DNA of 21,343 nucleotides from Chloroflexota bacterium (GCA_016210495.1 JACQUC010000230.1:1-21343); one strand, 5' to 3'. Positions 1-7,981 are shown, numbered from the stretch's first letter. The notes: generated by a model from the sequence alone, not told the origin. Numbers and translations: made by a program.

Positions 1-240
1 AGGGGACAAGCCCCTGCACTACGGGCTCTCTCGTTGGCCTGCACCCCCCAAGCAGGGGACAAGCCCCTGCACTACGGGCTCTCTCGTTGGCCTGCACCCC
101 CCAAGCAGGGGACAAGCCCCTGCACTACGGGCTCTCTCGTTGGCCTGCACCCCCCCCCAGCAGGGGACAAGCCCCTGCACTACGGGCTCTCTCGTTGGCC
201 TGCACCCCACCCCAGCAGGGGGACAAGCCCCTGCACTACC
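1..240. repeat. 53-bp tandem repeat array
   Basis: Units begin at 1, 54, 107 and 162, with a partial fifth at 217-240. The first two units are 53 bp; the later ones are 55 bp because the C-rich tract near the unit end varies (CCCCCCAAGC, CCCCCCCCCAGC, CCCCACCCCAGC). Each unit starts with the palindrome AGGGG-ACAAG-CCCCT followed by TGCACTAC. The period is not a multiple of three, so the array is not a coding repeat. The last partial unit runs into the stop codon of the molybdenum-subunit gene at 236-238. The array may continue beyond the left edge of the window. Confidence 0.95.
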
Positions 241-2533
241 GGGCCTTCTTCTGCGCGAGCGCTGCCAGGACTTTTTCGGGTGTGATGGGCAGCTCGGTGA
301 TGCGTGCGCCGATGGCATCGTAGACGGCGTTGGCGATGGCGGGAGCCGTCGGGACCAGAGCCGGCTCGGCGAGTCCTTTGGCGCCGAAGGGGCCGTTGGG
401 ATCGATGGATTCGACGAACTCGACGGTCACCGGCGGCATGTCCGGCGCGCGCTGGATATCATAGCGCTCGTAGGTGGGATTGCGCAACCTGCCGTCGACG
501 ATCTTCATCTCTTCGGTCAAGGCGTAGCCGATGCCCTGGGCGACAGCGCCCAGCACCTGGCCTCGGGCGGCCATCGGGTTGAGCAGTCGGCCCAGGTCGT
601 GAACGGCAGTGAAACTAAGGATCTCGATCTCGCCGGTCAGCGTGTCCACCTCCACTTCCGCGATCTGCGCCGCGAAGGGATATGCCACGGAGATGTTACC
701 ATACTTGGTGTCGGGATGAACCATCGAGAGGCCATCAGGCACGTAGCAGCCACGGCCGACCAGCATGGCACCAGCCTGCTGGTAGGAGACGCTGCGGGCA
801 GCCTGGGCGTGGGTAATGGCGTGGTCGGGAGCGCCGGCGACGAACAGGCGACCGGCCTCGGCGACGATATCCTGGGGGTTGGCCTCCAGCTCGCGGGCGG
901 CGATCTCGGCAAGCTGCTTACGGGCGTCGGCAGCCGCCGCGCGGACGGCGTTGCCACCCAGCGTGCTGGCCCGGTCGCCAAAAGTCCCAAGTCCGTGCGG
1001 GCTGACGTCGGTATCCACGAGCGACACCTGGATGTCCTCCACCGGCATCCCCATCTCTTCGGCGGCGATCTGCGCGTACACCGTGCGCGCGCCCTGGCCG
1101 AGATCGGTCTCCGAGGTGAAGACCTTGGCCTTGCCCTCCTCGTTGATGCGAATGTACGCGGAGGAGCCGTCGAACTCCGGCAGCATAGACCGATTGCCGG
1201 AGACGTGGAGACAGCAGCCGATACCGATGCCTCGGCGCTTGCGGCCCGCTCCCGGCCGGCCACGCTTCTCGGCCCAGCCGGCGAGCGCGGTGGCCTGGCG
1301 GATGCAATCGGACAATCCGCAGCTACCCAAACGCCAGCCGTGGGGCGTCACGTCACCCGTTTGCGAGGCGTTCTTCAGGCGCAACTCGGCGGGATCCATA
1401 CCCAGCTTCTCGGCGAGCATATCCAGGGCGGACTCGTAGGCGAAGTGGCCCTGGGCATTGCCGAAGCCACGGAACGGGCCGGTAGGAACCTTGTTGGTGT
1501 AAACAAGGAAGCCCTCGGCCTGGATGTTAGCGATGCGGTAGAGGTTGTCGTGGCGCGTGAGGCAGCTAACCAGAATGGCCGGCGCGTAGTTGTTATAGGC
1601 ACCGTTGTCGGCGACGACGCGCATAGCCTTCCCCAGCAGGGTGCCATCGTCCGCCGCGGCCACCTTCATATCGATGATCATGGGCATCCTGGGCAGAGTC
1701 GCCAGGAACTCCTCGCGCCGCGTGTTGACGATGCGGACGGGCTTCCCTGTCTTGCGCGCCAGGAGGGCGCAAATGGGATGGATTTTGCAGTCCTGCTTGC
1801 CGCCGAAGGCACCGCCCATCGGGTACTGGACGACGCGAACACGGTCCTGGGGAACACCCAGAGCTTTGGCGTAGGTCATTCTGACGAGGATCGGCGTCTG
1901 CACGGGGACGTGCAGTGTGAGCCGCCCGGAGGCATCCCATACGGCCACGGCGGCGGAGGGCTCGAGATACGCTTGATGCACGCGGGGAGTAGAGAAGCGA
2001 CCCTCCCATATGGCCGCAGCTCGGGCAAAGGCCGCTTCGGCGTCGCCACGGCTGAACTGCATATGGACGGCGACGTTGGAGCCGTGGGCCTCGTGGATGA
2101 GTGGCGCACCATCCTGCATCGCCTCGAGGGGGTCGAGCACAGACGGGAGCGGCTCGTACTCCACACGGATCAGGGAGAGGGCTTCCTCGGCGATATCCGG
2201 ATCGATGGCCGCCACGGCCGCCACCTCGTCGCCGACGTAGCGCACCTTGTCGCGGGCCAGGAGTAACTCGTCATCCAGCTTCTGGCCAGGCACGGTGTAT
2301 GGCACCAAAGGCGTGTCGGAGGCGGTGATGACGGCGCGGACGCCACGCAGCTTCTCTGCCGCGGACGTATCTATGTGCAACACGCGGGCGTGGGGTAGGG
2401 TACTTCTCAAGATCTTGCCGTGGAGCATCCCCGGCAAGGATACGTCGGAGCCGTATTCGAGTCGGCCGGTGACTTTTTCGGGGGCGTCGATCAGCGGGAC
2501 GCTCTTGCCGATGACGTGAAACTCAGACACCAT
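236..2533 (-). CDS. Xanthine dehydrogenase-family molybdopterin-binding subunit (second set, CoxL/HcrA-like)
   Basis: Catalytic large subunit (765 aa) of a molybdenum hydroxylase, binding the molybdopterin cytosine dinucleotide cofactor and oxidising, or reductively dehydroxylating, an aromatic or heterocyclic substrate. Residues about 17-125 form the a/b hammerhead domain and the rest the two cofactor-binding domains. Visible motifs are GGAFGGK at 240-246, GPFRGFG at 352-358 and the C-terminal GPFGAKGLAE, whose Glu723 sits where the family's catalytic base lies. The CoxL loop AYRCSFR is absent, so this is not form I CO dehydrogenase. The ATG shares one base with the stop of the Fe-S gene upstream (TGATG), with AGGAGG just before it. 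It is the last gene of a FAD/Fe-S/Mo trio in coxMSL order. Its stop TAG lies inside the flanking repeat. Substrate unknown. Confidence 0.9.
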   Translation of the reverse strand: MVSEFHVIGKSVPLIDAPEKVTGRLEYGSDVSLPGMLHGKILRSTLPHARVLHIDTSAAEKLRGVRAVITASDTPLVPYTVPGQKLDDELLLARDKVRYVGDEVAAVAAIDPDIAEEALSLIRVEYEPLPSVLDPLEAMQDGAPLIHEAHGSNVAVHMQFSRGDAEAAFARAAAIWEGRFSTPRVHQAYLEPSAAVAVWDASGRLTLHVPVQTPILVRMTYAKALGVPQDRVRVVQYPMGGAFGGKQDCKIHPICALLARKTGKPVRIVNTRREEFLATLPRMPMIIDMKVAAADDGTLLGKAMRVVADNGAYNNYAPAILVSCLTRHDNLYRIANIQAEGFLVYTNKVPTGPFRGFGNAQGHFAYESALDMLAEKLGMDPAELRLKNASQTGDVTPHGWRLGSCGLSDCIRQATALAGWAEKRGRPGAGRKRRGIGIGCCLHVSGNRSMLPEFDGSSAYIRINEEGKAKVFTSETDLGQGARTVYAQIAAEEMGMPVEDIQVSLVDTDVSPHGLGTFGDRASTLGGNAVRAAAADARKQLAEIAARELEANPQDIVAEAGRLFVAGAPDHAITHAQAARSVSYQQAGAMLVGRGCYVPDGLSMVHPDTKYGNISVAYPFAAQIAEVEVDTLTGEIEILSFTAVHDLGRLLNPMAARGQVLGAVAQGIGYALTEEMKIVDGRLRNPTYERYDIQRAPDMPPVTVEFVESIDPNGPFGAKGLAEPALVPTAPAIANAVYDAIGARITELPITPEKVLAALAQKKAR

Positions 2534-3081
2534 CAGCCTCCTTTCACACCTGAGCCAACCGTGGCGGGTTTCGCCACCCCACCGGTTGCGGCGACGGCGC
2601 TAATGGCCTCGACGATGGCAGCATAGCCGGTGCAGCGACAGAGATGGCCGCTGATAGCCTCTCTGATTTCAGGCTCGGTAGGATGAGGATTGGCTTCGAG
2701 CAGGGCCTTGGCGGCGAGGATCATACCGGGTGAGCAGTAGCCGCACTGGACCGCGCCGTGCTCGACGAAGGCGCGCTGGATCGGATGCAACTCCTCGCCG
2801 TCGGCCAGCCCCGATACGTTATCAGAATCAGAACGTATCGGGGCCAGGCCCTCGATGGTCGTCACCTCGCAGCCGTCGGCCTCGACTGCCAGCATCAGAC
2901 AGGAGTTGACCGGCTGCTCGCCGACCATAACGACGCACGAGCCGCAGTCGCCGTCGTCGCATCCTTTCTTGGTGCCCCTGAGGCCGAGGTCTTCGCGCAA
3001 GAAATCCAGGAGGGTACGGCGCGCGGGAACGTACGCCTCGTGTTCGTGACCATTGACCTTGATGGTTATGACGTAGCGCAT
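2533..3081 (-). CDS. (2Fe-2S)-binding subunit of molybdenum hydroxylase (second set, CoxS-like)
   Basis: Small electron-transfer subunit (182 aa) with two [2Fe-2S] clusters. The N-terminal plant-ferredoxin cluster is ligated by C41, C46, C49 and C61; the C-terminal cluster by C113-x2-C116 and C148-x-C150 (CGYCSPG and CRCTGY). It follows the FAD gene with a 16-bp overlap and overlaps the Mo-subunit start by one base, as expected for a coupled trio. An SD-like GAGGTG lies 8 nt before the ATG. Oddity: between the two clusters it carries 13 extra residues (about 81-93) relative to the paralogue at 3948-4418. They are encoded by a perfect palindrome flanked by GGCCAG direct repeats. All cluster ligands are intact, so the gene is probably still functional. 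Confidence 0.93.
   Translation of the reverse strand: MRYVITIKVNGHEHEAYVPARRTLLDFLREDLGLRGTKKGCDDGDCGSCVVMVGEQPVNSCLMLAVEADGCEVTTIEGLAPIRSDSDNVSGLADGEELHPIQRAFVEHGAVQCGYCSPGMILAAKALLEANPHPTEPEIREAISGHLCRCTGYAAIVEAISAVAATGGVAKPATVGSGVKGG
2803..2847. repeat. In-frame palindromic insertion with 6-bp direct repeats
   Basis: Two 13-bp arms, 2808-2820 and 2832-2844, are perfect reverse complements around an 11-nt loop (ATCAGAATCAG). GGCCAG occurs at 2803-2808 and again at 2842-2847, exactly 39 bp apart, which equals 13 codons. The paralogous Fe-S gene reads IEGLARGDELHP at this point, without the extra residues. The simplest reading is insertion of a small palindromic element that duplicated its target and kept the frame. 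Confidence 0.85.
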
Positions 3082-3944
3082 TTGCTGTTCACCTCTGTCC
3101 AGGCTTCCTCCAGCGCCTGCTTGATGGCCAAACGGGCCATGTGCAGCCGGTATTCGGCGGATATGCGCGCATCGCGCACGACAGAAACCCCCTCGATGGC
3201 CAAGCGGGCGGCGGCGTCCACGACCTCCTCGTCGAGCGCCTTACCCACGAGAAGCCCTGCGGCTTCGACGGACAACCGAGGCTTCGACTCCAGCGCTCCC
3301 AGGACGATGCGCGCCTCGCGGCATAGGCCGCCCTCGGCCGCTAGAAACACGGCGGCAGAGGCAGCGGCGACGCCGGCCGTGCGACGGGTGCTGACGCGGA
3401 CGTAGGCGCAGGCGGTGTCGGGGCCATGGCGCGGCACCTCGATGGACACCAGTAGCTCGCCGGGAATCAGCGCCGTTCGCCCGGCGCCAAGAAGGAAATC
3501 GGCGACTGGCAGCACCCTTTGGCCAGACGGGCTCGCGAGGTGCAGCGCGCTGCCGAGAGCGATCAATGGTGGGATCAGATCTGCCGCGCGTCCGGCGTTG
3601 CACACGTTGCCGCCGATGGTGCCACGGTTGCGAATCTCGGGATAGGCCATCATCCGGCAGGCGCGAGCGAGCACCGGCGCCTGGGCACGGATGATCGCCG
3701 AGCCAGCAAGCTCGGTCTGGGTGACCAGCGCCCCGATGCGCAGGGTTTCGCCATTTGAATCGATCCCCCGAAGGTCCGGAATGGCCTTGACGTCGACCAG
3801 GCACGATGCGTTTAGACGACCGCGCTTGAGACGCACCATCAGGTTCGTGCCACCGGCAAGGGGGATGGCGCGCTCGCCTTTTTCGGCCAGAATGGCGATG
3901 GCTTCATCAAGCTGTCGGGGGCGAAAGTATTCGAGATCTTGCAA
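3066..3944 (-). CDS. FAD-binding subunit of molybdenum hydroxylase (second set, CoxM-like)
   Basis: Medium subunit (292 aa) that takes electrons from the [2Fe-2S] clusters onto FAD. The PCMH-type FAD-binding motifs AGGTN (30-34) and TIGGN (109-113) are clear, followed by the CO dehydrogenase flavoprotein C-terminal domain. Length is normal for the CoxM family and there is no cysteine-rich insertion, unlike the other FAD subunit at 6980-7981. The start is a TTG; its Shine-Dalgarno AGGAGG is formed by the last two arginine codons of the Fe-S gene upstream, whose stop is 3 bp away, so translation of the two is probably coupled. It overlaps the downstream Fe-S gene by 16 bp. It begins the coxM-coxS-coxL-ordered set. 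Confidence 0.92.
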   Translation of the reverse strand: MQDLEYFRPRQLDEAIAILAEKGERAIPLAGGTNLMVRLKRGRLNASCLVDVKAIPDLRGIDSNGETLRIGALVTQTELAGSAIIRAQAPVLARACRMMAYPEIRNRGTIGGNVCNAGRAADLIPPLIALGSALHLASPSGQRVLPVADFLLGAGRTALIPGELLVSIEVPRHGPDTACAYVRVSTRRTAGVAAASAAVFLAAEGGLCREARIVLGALESKPRLSVEAAGLLVGKALDEEVVDAAARLAIEGVSVVRDARISAEYRLHMARLAIKQALEEAWTEVNSKCATS

Positions 3945-3947
3945 GAG

Positions 3948-4418
3948 CTACCTCCTCATCTCTTCGGCAGCGGACAAGATGGCCTCGACGATCTTGGTGT
4001 AGCCGGTGCAGCGACAGAGGTTGCCCACGATGGCCGTTTTCACGTCTGTCTCGGTCGGGCTCGGGTTGTGGTCCAGCAGACTCTTGGCGGTCATAATCAG
4101 GCCCGGGGAGCAGTAGCCGCACTGAACGGCGCCTTTTTCGACGAAGGCGCGCTGGAGCGGATGCAGCTCGTCGCCTCTGGCCAGCCCCTCGATGGTGGTG
4201 ACGCGGCAGCCGTCGGCCTCTATGGCCAGCGTCAGGCAAGAGTTGACGACTTCGCCATCCAGCAGAACCGAACAGGAGCCGCACTCGCCCGAGCTACAGG
4301 CGTCTTTGGTTCCGGTGAGGTAAAGGCGATCTCGCAGCACCTGTAGCAAGGTCTCTCGGGGCTCGACCTCGATGAGTTGCTCCTGTCCGTTGACGATCAG
4401 CGCAATAGCGTGTTTCAT
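3948..4418 (-). CDS. (2Fe-2S)-binding subunit of molybdenum hydroxylase (first set, HcrC-like)
   Basis: Small subunit (156 aa) with two [2Fe-2S] clusters: C41, C46, C49 and C61 for the ferredoxin-type cluster, then C100-x2-C103 and C135-x-C137 for the second. Length is standard for the family. The ATG at 4418 begins a typical N-terminus (MKHAIALIVNG) and has GTGGAG 8 nt upstream. An in-frame ATG at 4448 exists, but its AGGA is only 2 nt away. It follows the Mo-subunit gene at 4553-6838, so the first set is ordered FAD, Mo, Fe-S. A gap of about 135 bp containing repeats separates it from that gene. Its last codons (Arg-Arg-stop) double as the ribosome-binding site of the next gene. Confidence 0.92.
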   Translation of the reverse strand: MKHAIALIVNGQEQLIEVEPRETLLQVLRDRLYLTGTKDACSSGECGSCSVLLDGEVVNSCLTLAIEADGCRVTTIEGLARGDELHPLQRAFVEKGAVQCGYCSPGLIMTAKSLLDHNPSPTETDVKTAIVGNLCRCTGYTKIVEAILSAAEEMRR

Positions 4419-4437
4419 AGCGACGTCTCCACGTTGG

Positions 4438-4550
4438 GAATGTGACATTTTCCTGTGGGAGGCTTTCCCCACCTCACCCCTGCGGGGGACAAGCCGCCCG
4501 CACTACAGATCTGCAGGGTCGGGCCACGCTCGATTCGAGAATGTGACATT
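4438..4550. repeat. Segment bounded by 12-bp direct repeats, containing a copy of the GTAGTGC repeat
   Basis: GAATGTGACATT occurs at 4438-4449 and 4539-4550, 101 bp apart. The core AATGT-G-ACATT is itself a perfect odd-centred palindrome. Between the copies, 4481-4506 is a diverged copy of the motif that starts each unit of the 1-240 array (GGGGACAAGCC...GCACTAC). The two copies could be duplication scars from insertion of a small element, or paired protein-binding sites between the Mo gene and the Fe-S gene. Confidence 0.7.
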
Positions 4551-4552
4551 GC

Positions 4553-6838
4553 TCAAACCTCTCCGCCGGACTGGTTCCCCTTGCGGTCCAAGGCGAGCAA
4601 GACCTTTTCGGGGGTGATTGGCAAATCGGTTATTCTGACGCCGACCGCGTCATGAATAGCGTTGGCGATGGCCGCCGGCGCGGGCGGCGCGCCGAGCTCG
4701 GCCAGTCCTTTGGCCCCGAACGGCCCGTAGGGCTCGTAGGTGTTGGCGAAGTGCACCTCGATGGGCGGCATGTCGAAGGCGTTGGGAACGCCGGCGCTCA
4801 TGAAGCTAGGGGTCATCAACTGGCCATCCTCGTTGAACTTCATGTCCTCGACGAGGCCGTAGCCGATGCCCTGTAGCGCGCAGCCCTCGACCTGCCCCTG
4901 GGCGTTCAGGGGATTGAGCACATTGCCGCCGTCGTTGCAGGTGTAAAGCTTGGCTACCTCGACGTGGCCCGTTTTCGTGTCGACCTCCACCTCGGCGACC
5001 TGCGCCGCGAAGGAGTAGGCGCTGCACGGGTTCGACTGCTTGGTGGGGTCCATCATCGTGGTACTGGGCTCCTCGGTGCCCTTGCCCATGATAAGGCCGC
5101 CACCCCAACGGTGCAGGGCGGTGTTGGCGGCCTCGGCGACGGTGACAAAGCGATCCGGCGAACCCTCGACGAAGATCTTGCCATTGTCAACGTCCAGGTC
5201 GGTGGTCGGGGCCTCGAGCGCGTCGGCGGCGATTTCCAGCAACTGGCGCCTGGCATCTTCGGCAGCCATGCGGACGGCGTTGCCGCCGCTGATGGTGATG
5301 CGAGAGCCCCAGGGACCCAGCGCGTAAGGACTTCTGTCGCTGTCCGGGAAACGCACTTCGATGTGCTCCAGTGGCAGGCCCAGGACCTCGGCCGCGATCT
5401 GGGCAAAGACCGTGCGGCAGCCCTGACCGTAGTCGCCCTCGCCGGTGGTCACGATGGCCCTGCCATCCTCGATGATCTCGACGAAGGCATTGGATCCGGC
5501 GAAGCCGATGGCGTGGCGGTCGTCTCCCTCGTGGATGGTGCAGGCGACACCCAACCCGCGACTGCCAGTGCGCTTGCCGTGGCGCTCCCGCCAGTTGGAG
5601 CGCTCGGCCACTTTCCGAATGGATTCCTCCAGGCCGCAGCTCTGAAACTGCCAGCCGTGGACGGACGTATCGCCTTCGCGCGTGGCGTTCTTGAGCCGCA
5701 GCTCCAATGGATCGATACCCAGCTTCTCGGCCAGGGTGTCGAGCTGGGACTCGTAGGCGAAGCTGCACTGCGGGTTGCCATAGCCGCGATAGGCGCCGAT
5801 GGGCGACTTGTTGGTGTAGACGAGCCTGGCATCGGTGCGGATGTTGGGAATCCGGTAGAGGCTATCGCTGCGGTGAGACATGACCGTGAGCATGGCGGGG
5901 GCCATATCGCAGTAGGCGCCGCAGTCGTTGATCATACGTACCTCGCGCGCCAGCAAGGTGCCATCACGTCTGGCCGCCGTCTTCACGTAGAGGGTGACGG
6001 CGACGCGCGGACGAGTGGCGAAATACTCCTCTTCCCTTGTGTTGACCATCTTGACGGGCCGGCCCGAAAGCTTGGCGAGCTGCGCCGCGACAGGGTAGAT
6101 CGACTGCAAGGTGACCTTGCTGCCAAAGGAGCCGCCGACGTAAGGCTGGATGAAGCGGACCTTGCTGACGGGCAGGTCGAGCACTTGCGCCAGCTTGTTG
6201 CGCAGACCCGAGTTCCACATGTTGCTGGCGATGACCGTGAGCTTGCCCGATTCGTCCCAACTGGCGATGCAGGAGGCAGGCTCGAGGTAGCACTGGTGCA
6301 CACGCTGGGCCACGAATCGCCCTTCGACGACGGCGGCGGCCTCCTGGAAGGCGACGTCCACGTCTCCCTTATCGATGAACAGGTGCTTGCCGATGTTCAG
6401 AGGGGCATCGTCGTGGAGCTGGGGCGCGCCCTCTTGCATAGACTCCTCGGGATCGAAAACCGGGGGCAGCGGCTCGTACTCCACATCGATCAGGTCCAAG
6501 GCTTCCTCCGCCGTGTCGGCGTCGGCGGCAGCCACGGCGGCCACCTCGTCGCCAATGAAGCGCACCTTGTCGATGGCGAGCGCATACATATCGGCGCGGT
6601 GGTCGCCAAACCCGTATCTGATCGGCTTAAAGTCCTTCGACGTGACTACTGCCTTGACGCCCGGCAGGCGCGCGGCGCGGGAGGTATCGACATTAAGAAC
6701 CCGGGCGTGGTGCAGCTCGCTCCGGAGGATCTTGCCGTAGAGCATAAAGGGCAAAATGAAGTCGGTGGCGTATTGAGCCGCGCCGGTAACCTTGAACCGA
6801 GAGTCGATCAAAGGCGTTTTTTGGCCAACAATCTTCAC
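4553..6838 (-). CDS. Xanthine dehydrogenase-family molybdopterin-binding subunit (first set, HcrA-like)
   Basis: Catalytic molybdenum subunit, 761 aa. The hammerhead domain spans about 15-120. Cofactor motifs include VGGSFGSK at 234-241 and GAYRGYGNPQ at 348-357; the C-terminal GPFGAKGLAE places the catalytic glutamate at E714. It is a clear but diverged paralogue of the product of 236-2533. The start is GTG with a G-rich GGGGGA about 5 nt upstream. The preceding gene (with transcription) is the FAD subunit with the four-cysteine insertion, so this subunit probably pairs with it, as HcrA does with HcrB in 4-hydroxybenzoyl-CoA reductase. The CoxL signature is absent. Whether the substrate is a CoA ester cannot be read from the sequence. 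Confidence 0.9.
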   Translation of the reverse strand: MKIVGQKTPLIDSRFKVTGAAQYATDFILPFMLYGKILRSELHHARVLNVDTSRAARLPGVKAVVTSKDFKPIRYGFGDHRADMYALAIDKVRFIGDEVAAVAAADADTAEEALDLIDVEYEPLPPVFDPEESMQEGAPQLHDDAPLNIGKHLFIDKGDVDVAFQEAAAVVEGRFVAQRVHQCYLEPASCIASWDESGKLTVIASNMWNSGLRNKLAQVLDLPVSKVRFIQPYVGGSFGSKVTLQSIYPVAAQLAKLSGRPVKMVNTREEEYFATRPRVAVTLYVKTAARRDGTLLAREVRMINDCGAYCDMAPAMLTVMSHRSDSLYRIPNIRTDARLVYTNKSPIGAYRGYGNPQCSFAYESQLDTLAEKLGIDPLELRLKNATREGDTSVHGWQFQSCGLEESIRKVAERSNWRERHGKRTGSRGLGVACTIHEGDDRHAIGFAGSNAFVEIIEDGRAIVTTGEGDYGQGCRTVFAQIAAEVLGLPLEHIEVRFPDSDRSPYALGPWGSRITISGGNAVRMAAEDARRQLLEIAADALEAPTTDLDVDNGKIFVEGSPDRFVTVAEAANTALHRWGGGLIMGKGTEEPSTTMMDPTKQSNPCSAYSFAAQVAEVEVDTKTGHVEVAKLYTCNDGGNVLNPLNAQGQVEGCALQGIGYGLVEDMKFNEDGQLMTPSFMSAGVPNAFDMPPIEVHFANTYEPYGPFGAKGLAELGAPPAPAAIANAIHDAVGVRITDLPITPEKVLLALDRKGNQSGGEV

Positions 6839-6893
6839 CGTTTTCCCCCTAATTCGTTCTTGAGGCGAAGCGCGACCCCCGCCCCGCGCAGGC

Positions 6894-6983
6894 GCGGACA
6901 GGGACGTCCGCCCCTACGGCGGCGTACTCCGCACCGCGCGACGCCCCACCCCACCCCGGGCGGACAGGGCCGTCCGCCCCTAC
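6894..6983. repeat. Two GTAGGGGCGGAC-type palindromic repeats
   Basis: Two similar hairpins lie between the FAD and Mo genes in the same orientation. The first has arms GCGGAC (6894-6899) and GTCCGC (6906-6911); the second GGGCGGAC (6958-6965) and GTCCGCCC (6972-6979). Both end in CCCCTAC on the plus strand. The second copy abuts the FAD-subunit gene so closely that the conserved TAG of the repeat is that gene's stop codon (6980-6982). They may stabilise or attenuate the operon transcript, but that is inference. Confidence 0.85.
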
Positions 6984-7981
6984 ACGGGTGTCGCTCGGAC
7001 GACGCCGGCAGAGATATGGCGCACCGCTTGCTCCACAAGGTCTTGCACGATTCTCTTCTTATAGATGGCCGAGCCGTTGAAGGTATTGAAGACCCGGGTT
7101 TCCCTGGCGGCGACGGCAGCCACCTCGGTTGGGTCCACGGCGCCCTGACGGGCGGCTGCCTGCCACAGGTGCTCGGCCTGGCGCGCACGAACGGGTCCCG
7201 AGTCGACGCCTCCCAGCACGATTCGTATGTCTTCGGGCAGACCGCCTGCGCCTTTGACCGCCGCAGCGGCAATCGTCACCGTGGCGAAGTCGATGGAAGG
7301 GCGATTCTGGTACTTGCGATAGTAGGCGCGGCGCTCCGGGATACGGGGCAGAAAGACCTCCGCGATGATCTGATCGGCCCGCAGCGTGTTGGCGGGATCC
7401 CCGGTGCCGGTGTAAAGATCGCTTAGCTGCATAAGGACAAGTCCCTCAGGGCCGGCGATGCGGACGCGGGCGTCCAAGGCAAGGAGCGCGGGCACAGTGT
7501 CGGCCGAAAAAAGGGCGTAGCAGCGCGTGCCCCCCTTGACGATATAGCAGGTGTCGCCGTCGATCTTACGGCAGTCGGGATACGATTTCTTCCAGAACTT
7601 CGACTGGTTGTAGTACCAGCAGCGGCTGTCGAGGGCGACGTTGCCGCCGATGGTGGCCCGATGGCGGATCTGGTAGGAAGCCACGCTCGCGGCTGCCTGC
7701 GCCAGAATGGGGAAGTTGTCCTTGACGGCGTCAGAACCGGCCAGACGGCTCAGCGTGACGGCCGCGCCGACGGACAAGCCGTCGCGGGGGTCGAAGCGCA
7801 GGTCTTTTAGCTCGGACATGTTTCTGACGCTGACCAGAAGCTTCGGGTTGTGGATGCCTTTCTTCATGGCGACGACGAGATCGGTGCCGCCCGCCAGAAC
7901 CATGGCATCCGCTCCCCATTGGGACAGCATACCCTGAGCTTCGTCGAGGCTGGATGGTGATGCATAATCAAAAGCCTTCAA
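6980..7981 (-). CDS. FAD-binding subunit with extra [4Fe-4S] insertion (HcrB-like)
   Basis: FAD subunit (333 aa) of the first molybdenum hydroxylase set, about 40 residues longer than the CoxM-type paralogue. FAD motifs AGGTD (30-34) and TIGGN (110-114) are present. Immediately after comes a cysteine-bearing insertion with C121, C137, C145 and C154. The 16-8-9 spacing matches the cluster ligands reported for Thauera 4-hydroxybenzoyl-CoA reductase HcrB (C122, C138, C146, C155, from memory). In that enzyme the extra [4Fe-4S] cluster lets low-potential ferredoxin electrons flow backwards to the molybdenum site. The start is TTG with GGAGG 9 nt upstream; no in-frame ATG fits. The stop codon lies in a palindromic repeat. 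The insertion supports a reductase or reversible role, but the substrate is not proven. Confidence 0.9.
   Translation of the reverse strand: MKAFDYASPSSLDEAQGMLSQWGADAMVLAGGTDLVVAMKKGIHNPKLLVSVRNMSELKDLRFDPRDGLSVGAAVTLSRLAGSDAVKDNFPILAQAAASVASYQIRHRATIGGNVALDSRCWYYNQSKFWKKSYPDCRKIDGDTCYIVKGGTRCYALFSADTVPALLALDARVRIAGPEGLVLMQLSDLYTGTGDPANTLRADQIIAEVFLPRIPERRAYYRKYQNRPSIDFATVTIAAAAVKGAGGLPEDIRIVLGGVDSGPVRARQAEHLWQAAARQGAVDPTEVAAVAARETRVFNTFNGSAIYKKRIVQDLVEQAVRHISAGVVRATPV

Noticed and set aside
1..240. Possible CRISPR array
   Set aside because: The whole unit including the would-be spacer is repeated, so there are no unique spacers; it is a simple tandem repeat.
140..2266. 708-codon open frame on the plus strand
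   Set aside because: It is antisense to a clear molybdenum-subunit gene, begins inside the tandem array and has no recognisable domain; long antisense frames are expected in GC-rich DNA.
236..4418. Carbon monoxide dehydrogenase (coxMSL), suggested by gene order and annotation style
   Set aside because: The large subunits have GPFRGFG and GAYRGYG loops instead of the AYRCSFR loop of form I CO dehydrogenase.
4964..7426. 820-codon open frame on the plus strand
   Set aside because: It lies opposite two well-supported genes and runs across the palindromic repeats between them.
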